A stretch of 6,301 nt of DNA, taken from the NCBI GenBank assembly GCA_029945495.1, contig JAQSCR010000667.1:1-6301 (forward strand), in the 5' to 3' direction. The position numbers and the translations under genes were made by a program. This stretch comes from Pseudolabrys sp. (GTDB lineage Bacteria > Pseudomonadota > Alphaproteobacteria > Rhizobiales > Xanthobacteraceae). Of this stretch, positions 1 to 5,352 are shown in pieces; position 1 is the first letter of the stretch, and every line of letters begins with the position of its first letter. A model generated the notes under the pieces. It did no database searches. It was given only the letters and a program-made list of their open reading frames with translations, and had not been told where the DNA came from.

Positions 1-773
1 GCGTCGACATCAAATTCGCCGACAAGCCGCCGGTCACCGCCGACATCATGATCGGCGCCGACGGCATTCACTCGACTGTCCGCGCGCAACTGTTCGGCGC
101 CGAGCGCCCGCGCTTCACCGGCTGCGTCGCCTATCGCGGCCTGGTGCCGGCGGAAAAGCTCAGCGGTCTCGATCTGCCGGTGGAACAGCAAATCTGGATG
201 GGGCCGGGCAAGCACTTCGTGCACTACTTCGTGCAGACCAAGAAGCTGGTGAATTTCGTCTGCCTGATCGATCGCGACGGCTGGACCAAGGAGTCGTGGA
301 CCGAACCGGGCGACGTCGCCGAGGTGCGCGCGGCTTACGAAGGCTGGCATGAGCAGGTGCGCTCGATCATCGCCTCGGTGGACGAGACCTTCGTCTGGGG
401 CCTGTTCGATCGTGCGCCGCTGCCGCGCTGGTCGGTCAATCGCGTGACTTTATTGGGCGATGCCTGCCATCCGATGTTGCCGTTTCTGGCGCAGGGCGCG
501 GCGCAAGCGATCGAAGACGGCGCCACGCTGGCCGCCGTGCTTGACGGCGCCGACGGCGATATCGCGGCGGCGCTGCAACGCTATGAGCGGCTGCGGCTGC
601 CGCGCACCGCGCGGATCCAGACGGTCGCGGCCGGCAACAAGGACCGCAACCATTTGCCCGACGGCCCCGAACAGCGCGAACGCGACGCGGTCATGGCCGC
701 GGGCGCGGCCGACTGGTCGATCGGCGCCAGCGCCTGGGTCTATGACCATGACGCCACCGTGGCCGCGGACTGA
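1..773 (+). CDS. FAD-dependent aromatic monooxygenase, salicylate-hydroxylase-like (5' end cut by window)
   Basis: Probable flavoprotein hydroxylase that uses NAD(P)H and O2 to hydroxylate an aromatic acid in the cytoplasm. The reading frame is open from base 3 to the TGA at 771-773, giving 256 visible residues. The family is usually about 390-400 residues, so roughly 140 residues with the N-terminal GxGxxG FAD-binding fold lie outside the window. Visible landmarks are the DG motif GADGIHS at fragment residues 18-24, the YRG segment typical of salicylate hydroxylases near residue 44, and the FAD ribityl-binding GDACHP motif at about 152-157, followed by an FLAQGAAQAIEDG helix. The ATG at 48 is internal to the fold and is not the true start. 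The protein ends only 37 bp from the convergent PAS gene, with no clear terminator between them. The exact substrate (salicylate, 3- or 6-hydroxylated benzoate or nicotinate) cannot be read from this fragment. Confidence 0.93.
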   Translation, partial: VDIKFADKPPVTADIMIGADGIHSTVRAQLFGAERPRFTGCVAYRGLVPAEKLSGLDLPVEQQIWMGPGKHFVHYFVQTKKLVNFVCLIDRDGWTKESWTEPGDVAEVRAAYEGWHEQVRSIIASVDETFVWGLFDRAPLPRWSVNRVTLLGDACHPMLPFLAQGAAQAIEDGATLAAVLDGADGDIAAALQRYERLRLPRTARIQTVAAGNKDRNHLPDGPEQRERDAVMAAGAADWSIGASAWVYDHDATVAAD

Positions 774-810
774 CGGGAGCTTGCCGTCGTGCGTGGGCCC
801 GGCGGTCGGA

Positions 811-1371
811 TCAGGTCAACGCGCCCGGCACGATAGTCGCCGACAGCCGCAGCGTCGGCGGCGCCGTTTGCGTCTTCATGAGGTCGCGGCCGTCATACGC
901 GCCGTCGGCGCAGATGAATTCGAACGACGCCAGGATACGGTCGATCGTCGCGCCGGCCAATGCGAACGGCAACAGCAACCGTTCGAAATGCACGACGCGG
1001 CCCTTGCAGTCGGTGACGTCGTGAACGGTGTAAACCGGATGGCCGCTGGTCACCGTCTGCCGAAACGGCGACAGCGCATCGCCGCAGGCGTTCGGCGGCA
1101 GCACCTCATCGAGATATTTCCCGCGACAATCCGCCGAGCCATAAACATGGCCGATGGTCGCGCCGTGCGAGATGATCTGAAAGCGCAATGCTGCCTCATT
1201 GCCGGTCACATCCAGGAAGCTGAGATTATGTGACACGCGCGACAAATCCTCGGCTTGCACGGCCTGCCATGACGGCACGCTTTGCTCACCTTTGACGCGT
1301 TTCCAGAATTTGAGCAGCCAGCGCTGATTGATCGCGCGGACCATATCGGGCCGTCCGTTGGAAAATTGCAT
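811..1371 (-). CDS. Small single-domain PAS protein (PAS_5 type)
   Basis: A 186-residue cytoplasmic protein that resembles the alphaproteobacterial PAS_5 family (Pfam PF07310). Residues about 15-40 form the usual N-terminal helix (WLLKFWKRVKGEQSVPSW). A PAS-like sheet follows, with the conserved run LRFQIISHGATIGHVYG at 62-78, GKYLDEVLPP at 84-93 and a C-terminal strand FERLLLPF at 129-136. There is no kinase, GGDEF or DNA-binding output domain, so a sensory or ligand-binding role is family knowledge plus inference and its partner is unknown. The frame stays open to an ATG at 1464, but that 31-residue extension is poorly coding-like and precedes the usual family start. I chose the ATG at 1371, which has a G-rich stretch 9 nt upstream on the minus strand as a weak ribosome site. 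It may be co-transcribed with the MFS gene 148 bp upstream. That gap contains an AT-rich patch but no convincing promoter or terminator. Confidence 0.82.
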   Translation of the reverse strand: MQFSNGRPDMVRAINQRWLLKFWKRVKGEQSVPSWQAVQAEDLSRVSHNLSFLDVTGNEAALRFQIISHGATIGHVYGSADCRGKYLDEVLPPNACGDALSPFRQTVTSGHPVYTVHDVTDCKGRVVHFERLLLPFALAGATIDRILASFEFICADGAYDGRDLMKTQTAPPTLRLSATIVPGALT

Positions 1372-1519
1372 CGACGCGAGCCCCCGCTCAAATCCGCCTT
1401 GACGGTCTTTTTTGCATTGCGGCAGATTTGCCGATAGGTAACGTAAACAACCGGGCGGCTGCATTATTCCGCACGAGTTTATTTTATTCGCCGGCCCGCA
1501 TCGTGAGACGCGTGGCGCG

Positions 1520-2716
1520 TCAGGCCATCGCCAGCCGTTGCCGCGAGCGCAGCAGCAGCCAGGTCATGATCGACACATTCACTAAGTTCCAGCCGAGGCC
1601 GTTGAGAAACGCGATGTGGTAGGAGCCGGTCAGATCGAAGATCACGCCGGACAGCCAGCCGCCCAGCGCCATGCCGAGAATGGTGGCCATGATCACCAGG
1701 CCGACGCGCGTTGAGGCTTCCTGCGGCGGAAAATACTCGCGGATGATGATGGCGTAGCTTGGCACGATGCCGCCCTGAAACAGGCCGAACAGCGCCGAGA
1801 TCACGTAAAGCGAGAACAGCCCGTCGAACAGCAGATACAGAAACAGCGCGACGCCCTGCAGCACCGAGCCGATCAGCAGCGTGCCGACGCCGCCGATCCG
1901 GTCGGCGACGAAGCCCGACGCAACGCGGCTGATGATGCCGAAGCCGAGCATCAGCGACAGCATGTCGGCGCCACGCGCCACGCCGTAACCGAGATCGCCG
2001 CAATAGGCGACAATATGCACCTGCGGCATCGACATCGCCACGCAGCAGGCGACGCCGGCGATGCACAGCAATACCTGCAAGGTGCGCGGCGACAGCGGCA
2101 GTGCCGCCTGTTTGGCCGCCGCGGCGACGCCGGAGGACTCGCTGTGGTGCGTCTCGATGCGCCGCCGGAGCAGCAGCGCCATCGGCAGCATGGTCACCAG
2201 GCAGAAAACCCCGATGCCGATATAAGTCGCGCGCCAGCCGATCGTGCCGGCGAGATAATTGCCCGCGGCGGCGACCGCGACGGCGATGCCGCGCCGGCGC
2301 ACGAACCAGTGCGAGATGTCGGCCATCAACGGAGCGAAGGTCGCCGACGTGCCGATGCCGATCAGCGCGCCATGCGCTATCGCCACCAGCCACAGACTGC
2401 TGGCATAGCCGACGGCGATGTAGCCGGCGCCAAGCGCGATCGTGGCGATCACGACCGGCAGCGTGACGCCGAAGCGGTCGGCGAGGCGGCCGAGCATGAC
2501 GCCGCCGCCGGCAAAGCCGAACATCGTCAGCGTGTAGGGGAGCGACGCGGCGGCGCGGTCGACGCCGAAGTCGGCTTGCATCGCCGGCAGTGCGACGACG
2601 ACCGACCACATGCCGACGCCGCCGACGGTGCTGAGCGCCACGGCGACGGCCAGCCGCCACCACGCGTAGGGCGAGTCGACACCGTAGGCGGATGCGCCGC
2701 GTGTTGCTGCGTTCAT
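1520..2716 (-). CDS. MFS transporter (oxalate/formate-antiporter-like subgroup)
   Basis: A 398-residue inner-membrane secondary transporter of the major facilitator superfamily. Hydrophobic segments fit 12 helices: about 20-45, 60-77, 86-105, 108-130, 143-158, 165-184, then a polar loop at 185-211, and about 213-235, 250-270, 279-298, 300-324, 338-360 and 368-390. The loop between helices 2 and 3 carries the MFS motif A in the form GRLADRFG at 76-83, with a second copy-like ADRIGG at 271-276 in the C-half, as expected for the duplicated fold. The substrate is unknown; this subgroup often handles organic anions. Helix 5 runs into helix 6 unusually abruptly at GNYLAGTIGWRATYIGIG (152-169), where relatives normally have about 14 more residues (see findings). 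The leader on the minus strand contains a 5-bp GC hairpin (2727-2741) and only a weak ribosome site. It lies 122 bp downstream of the flavin oxidoreductase gene, on the same strand. Confidence 0.92.
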   Translation of the reverse strand: MNAATRGASAYGVDSPYAWWRLAVAVALSTVGGVGMWSVVVALPAMQADFGVDRAAASLPYTLTMFGFAGGGVMLGRLADRFGVTLPVVIATIALGAGYIAVGYASSLWLVAIAHGALIGIGTSATFAPLMADISHWFVRRRGIAVAVAAAGNYLAGTIGWRATYIGIGVFCLVTMLPMALLLRRRIETHHSESSGVAAAAKQAALPLSPRTLQVLLCIAGVACCVAMSMPQVHIVAYCGDLGYGVARGADMLSLMLGFGIISRVASGFVADRIGGVGTLLIGSVLQGVALFLYLLFDGLFSLYVISALFGLFQGGIVPSYAIIIREYFPPQEASTRVGLVIMATILGMALGGWLSGVIFDLTGSYHIAFLNGLGWNLVNVSIMTWLLLRSRQRLAMA

Positions 2717-2785
2717 GTTTCGAAGTCCCGGTCTGGCCGGGCGTTGGTAGCATAGTTAGCGTGAATAGCGCCACACACTCCGCAC

Positions 2786-2805
2786 ATTCCCGCGAAAGCG
2801 GGAAT
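2786..2805. repeat. Short perfect hairpin, probable dispersed intergenic repeat
   Basis: An 8-bp perfect inverted repeat (attcccgc / gcgggaat) closes on a GAAA loop, a GNRA-type tetraloop if read as RNA on the plus strand. It sits between the stop of the flavin oxidoreductase gene and the start of the MFS gene. No T-run follows on the minus strand, so it is a poor intrinsic terminator for the upstream gene. The core gcgaaagcg and the trailing ggaatccag also occur in the larger palindrome at 5123-5228. This suggests a member or remnant of the short palindromic repeats scattered through Rhizobiales intergenic regions. Copy number in this genome cannot be seen here. Confidence 0.7.
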
Positions 2806-2838
2806 CCAGTTCTTTGACCAAGTACAGGGTCGGGGTTT

Positions 2839-3852
2839 CTAACGAAACTCCTTCATCACTTCCTTGCCGAACAACTTTATCGAATGACTCGCATCATCAA
2901 AATTCATGTCGCCGAATACCATCTGACACAGCAGGTAATTGATGCCGGCCTCGCGCTCTAACTTGCCGACATAATCGCGGACGGTCGCCGGCGAGCCGGC
3001 AATGCCGTGGCCGATCGCCTGCAAAGCTTCGAACTCGAGCGGATAGATCTCCTTCAGCAAAAAATCCTGCCCCGAACGCTTCCACAGAAACTCCATCGCC
3101 GCGCGCCAGCGCGGGTAGGCGGCTTTGGCGATTTGCTGCGCCTGCGCATCGGTCTCGGCGACGACGACATGCCGGGTGATGCCGATGCGCGGCAGGTCGG
3201 CCTCAGGCCGCCCAAGCTCGCGCCAGTCCTTGCGGTAGCGATCGCTGATCGCCAGCGCCCGCGCCGAAGGTCCGAGCGATACGACATTGATCGCCTTCGG
3301 CACTGCCCAGCCGATCGCGTCCGGCGTCGGCGCGCCATACCAGATCGGCGGGTGCGGCAATTGATAGGGCTTGGCCTGGATGACGAAATCCTTGAAGTTG
3401 AAAAACTTGCCCTCGAAATTCAGCACATCGCTCTCGAACGCCCGCATGATCACCGCGAAGGCCTCGTGATACAGGCCCGACGCATTGGTGGGCTCGATCC
3501 CATAGCGCTGATGCTCAACCAGTGCGCCGCCGCGGCCCACGCCGAGCATGAACCGGCCTTTGCTCAAATGATCCAGCATGCAGACTTCTTCATAGACGCG
3601 CAGCGGGTGATACAGCGGCAGCACGTAAACCAGCGGCCCCAGTTTGATTTTGCTGGTGCGCTGGATCGCAGCGCTGAGGAACACGCTCGGCGACGACGCC
3701 ATGCCGAGCGGGCTCGAATGATGTTCCGCCAGATGATAGGCGCCGAAACCGGCCTGCTCGATGGCTTCGATCAGCCGCAGGCGCTCGTCGAGAAAGCTGC
3801 CCAATGGCGCCCCGTTGGTGTCGAGATGGTCGAATATTGCAAAATCCAACAC
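2839..3852 (-). CDS. LLM-class flavin-dependent oxidoreductase (bacterial-luciferase-like monooxygenase)
   Basis: A 337-residue soluble protein of the luciferase-like monooxygenase superfamily, a TIM-barrel fold using reduced FMN (or F420 in some relatives) to oxygenate a small organic substrate. It matches the family end to end. The N-terminal strand is MLDFAIFDHL, and an AEHH motif at residues 42-45 belongs to the conserved flavin/active-site region. LSKGRFMLGVGRG at 96-108 is the central strand and phosphate-loop region, PIWYGAPTPDAIGWA lies at 169-183, and the C-terminal FGDMNFDDASHSIKLFGKEVM helix is typical. The start is GTG at 3850-3852, supported by a GGAG ribosome site 8 nt upstream and by the family N-terminus beginning exactly there. 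Stop is TAG. No flavin reductase partner lies in the window. It is divergent from the binding-protein gene and may be transcribed with the downstream MFS gene. The substrate cannot be assigned from sequence. Confidence 0.95.
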   Translation of the reverse strand: MLDFAIFDHLDTNGAPLGSFLDERLRLIEAIEQAGFGAYHLAEHHSSPLGMASSPSVFLSAAIQRTSKIKLGPLVYVLPLYHPLRVYEEVCMLDHLSKGRFMLGVGRGGALVEHQRYGIEPTNASGLYHEAFAVIMRAFESDVLNFEGKFFNFKDFVIQAKPYQLPHPPIWYGAPTPDAIGWAVPKAINVVSLGPSARALAISDRYRKDWRELGRPEADLPRIGITRHVVVAETDAQAQQIAKAAYPRWRAAMEFLWKRSGQDFLLKEIYPLEFEALQAIGHGIAGSPATVRDYVGKLEREAGINYLLCQMVFGDMNFDDASHSIKLFGKEVMKEFR

Positions 3853-3858
3853 GCGTGC

Positions 3859-3864
3859 TTCTCC
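3859..3864 (-). promoter_or_regulatory. Ribosome binding site fixing the GTG start of the flavin oxidoreductase
   Basis: On the minus strand this reads GGAGAA, with the GGAG core ending 8 nt before the GTG at 3852. There is no ATG in frame that would give a family-like N-terminus, so this site supports the GTG start. Confidence 0.7.
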
Positions 3865-3927
3865 GGTGACGAAGGGCGGGAATGGCGCTAGCCTATGGGC
3901 AAGCCGCCGACTGACCGAGCGGCTCTC

Positions 3928-3935
3928 GGGAGGAG
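3928..3935 (+). promoter_or_regulatory. Ribosome binding site fixing the start of the substrate-binding protein
   Basis: A strong purine-rich Shine-Dalgarno (gggaggag) ends 4 nt before the ATG at 3940. It selects this ATG over the in-frame ATG at 3895. The 3895 start would add 15 residues ahead of the signal peptide and has no such site. Confidence 0.85.
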
Positions 3936-3939
3936 TTCT

Positions 3940-5115
3940 ATGCGAAAATCAGTTTTCGTTTCAGCGGCGATTCTGGCGGGTCTGCTGACGGCAGCGCCGG
4001 TATCCTCGTCACAGGCGCAGGACACCGTCAAGATCGGTTTGATCATGGCCTATTCCGGCCAGTTCGCCGATACGGCGGCGCAGATGGATAACGCCATCAA
4101 GTTGTACATCAAGCAGCACGGCGACACAGTCGCCGGCAAGAAGATCGAAATCATCCGCAAGGACACCGGCGGTCCGAACCCGGACGTCGCCAAGCGCCTG
4201 GCGCAGGAACTCATCGTCCGCGACAAGGTCGACATTCTCGCCGGCTTCACGCTGACGCCGGAAGCCTTCGGCGCCGCCGACGTTTCCGCCGAAGGCAAGA
4301 AGTTCATGGTGGTGATGAACGCGGCCACCTCGGCCATCACTTTGAAGTCACCTTATGTCGCGCGCACGTCCCTGACTATTCCGCAGCTCGAAAACACCTT
4401 CGGCGCTTGGGCGGCGAAGAGCGGCGTCAAGAAGGCCTATACCATGGTGTCCGACTACGGCCCCGGCATCGACGCAGAAACCTGGTTCCAGAAGGGCTTC
4501 AAAGGCGCCGGCGGCGACATCGTCGGCTCCGTGCGCATGCCGGTCGCCAATCCGGACTTCTCCGCCTTCGTGCAACGTGCGAAAGACCTCAATCCTGAAG
4601 CGATCTTCGTGTTCATTCCCGGCGGCGCGCAGCCGCCGGCTTTCATGAAAGCGCTGGCCGAGCGCGGCATGAATTCCAAAACCGTCAAGGTGATGGGCCA
4701 GGGTGAAATCACCATGGACGACACCGCGCTCAAGAACATGGGCGATGCCGGCTTGGGCATCATCACCGTGTTCCACTATGGCTGGGAACATAAGTCGAAG
4801 ATGAACGAGGACTTCGTCAAAGCCTACAATGCCGAGTTCAAGCGCAACCCCGATGTGTTCTCGATCGGCGGCTGGGACGGCATGCACCTGATCTACGAGG
4901 CGTTGAAGAAAACCGGCGGCAAGGCCGACGGCGATAGTCTGATCGCGGCGGCCAAGGGCATGAAATGGGAAAGCCCGCGTGGCCCCATTTCGATCGACCC
5001 GGATACCCGCGACATCGTGCAGACGGTCTATATCCGCAAGGTCGACAAGGTCGGCGGTGCGATCCAGAACGTCGAATTCGACAAGGTCGAGAACGTCAAG
5101 GACCCGGCGAAATAA
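3940..5115 (+). CDS. ABC transporter periplasmic substrate-binding protein, LivK/Peripla_BP_6 family
   Basis: A 391-residue secreted solute receptor for an ABC importer of the branched-chain-amino-acid (HAAT) type. In Rhizobiales these proteins also bind aromatic acids and other carboxylates. A Sec signal peptide is clear: MRK, a hydrophobic core at about residues 5-20, then SQA|QD with probable cleavage after Ala26. The mature protein begins with the family strand VKIGLIMAYSGQFADTAAQM, and the first lobe contains KIEIIRKDTGGPNPDVAKRLAQELI (68-92). The hinge-region segment MVSDYGPGIDAE is at 169-180 and the second-lobe segment FSIGGWDGMHLIYEALKKTGG at 307-327, all in the normal order. Length is normal. 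No LivH/LivM permease or LivG/LivF ATPase gene is visible, so the receptor is an orphan within the window. An acyl-CoA dehydrogenase follows 237 bp downstream and the flavin oxidoreductase diverges 87 bp upstream. Ligand is unassigned. Confidence 0.95.
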   Translation: MRKSVFVSAAILAGLLTAAPVSSSQAQDTVKIGLIMAYSGQFADTAAQMDNAIKLYIKQHGDTVAGKKIEIIRKDTGGPNPDVAKRLAQELIVRDKVDILAGFTLTPEAFGAADVSAEGKKFMVVMNAATSAITLKSPYVARTSLTIPQLENTFGAWAAKSGVKKAYTMVSDYGPGIDAETWFQKGFKGAGGDIVGSVRMPVANPDFSAFVQRAKDLNPEAIFVFIPGGAQPPAFMKALAERGMNSKTVKVMGQGEITMDDTALKNMGDAGLGIITVFHYGWEHKSKMNEDFVKAYNAEFKRNPDVFSIGGWDGMHLIYEALKKTGGKADGDSLIAAAKGMKWESPRGPISIDPDTRDIVQTVYIRKVDKVGGAIQNVEFDKVENVKDPAK

Positions 5116-5122
5116 CCATGCC

Positions 5123-5228
5123 TGTCATTCCGGGACGGCGCGAAAGCGCCGGACCCGGAATCCAGCAAAAATCGCTGTCAAATTTCTAGATTCCGGGTTC
5201 GCTCGTTTCACGAGCACCCCGGAATGAC
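5123..5228. repeat. Double-hairpin palindromic intergenic repeat
   Basis: An element of about 106 bp whose ends form an 11-bp perfect inverted repeat (gtcattccggg at 5124-5134 against 5218-5228). Each half also folds alone. The left hairpin pairs 5127-5134 with 5154-5161 and contains an inner stem cggcgc-gaaa-gcgccg (5136-5151). The right hairpin pairs 5190-5197 with 5218-5225 and contains gctcg-tttca-cgagc (5201-5215). It starts 7 bases after the stop of the binding-protein gene. Elements of this appearance are widely scattered in Bradyrhizobium/Rhodopseudomonas-type genomes. It could protect the 3' end of the binding-protein mRNA or weaken read-through into the acyl-CoA dehydrogenase gene, but that is inference. 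No T-run is present for a classical terminator. Confidence 0.85.
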
Positions 5229-5352
5229 GGATTTGGCCGGCTCGTAGCGCGCGCTCCCCCCTCGCACAGCGCGCCCACTCGCCTTATGTTGGGGGCCTAC
5301 GATTCGTCCAAAGGCGCCAATTCAAGACGCCCAACCGCAAGATCGCCCGCCG

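Noticed and set aside
774..810. Bidirectional terminator in the 37-bp gap between the convergent monooxygenase and PAS genes
   Set aside because: The gap is GC-rich but has no stable inverted repeat or T-run.
1405..1433. T-run beside a small hairpin (cggca-gatt-tgccg) resembling an intrinsic terminator
   Set aside because: The T-run precedes the hairpin on the plus strand, and on the minus strand the hairpin is followed by A's rather than T's, so the order is wrong in both directions.
2015..2755. A 246-codon plus-strand open frame antisense to the MFS gene
   Set aside because: Composition is Arg/Ala/Asp/His-rich and repetitive, as expected from the complementary strand of a high-GC coding region; no recognisable domain.
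1479..2774. A 431-codon open frame on the minus strand, longer than the MFS gene it overlaps
   Set aside because: The translation is dominated by Arg, Ala and His with low complexity and no family features. It is a frame shadow of the GC-rich MFS gene, whose own frame gives a clean 12-helix protein.
3007..3891. A 294-codon plus-strand open frame antisense to the flavin oxidoreductase
   Set aside because: No family pattern and shadow-like composition, while the opposite strand encodes a complete luciferase-like monooxygenase.
3866..3894. Possible sigma-70 promoter for the binding protein: GTGACG, 17-nt gap, TAGCCT
   Set aside because: The spacing is ideal but the -10 matches consensus at only 3 of 6 positions. 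Such weak matches are expected by chance, so I do not list it as a feature.
4348..4887. A 179-codon minus-strand open frame inside the binding-protein gene
   Set aside because: It is antisense to a full-length, well-conserved binding protein and has no recognisable features.
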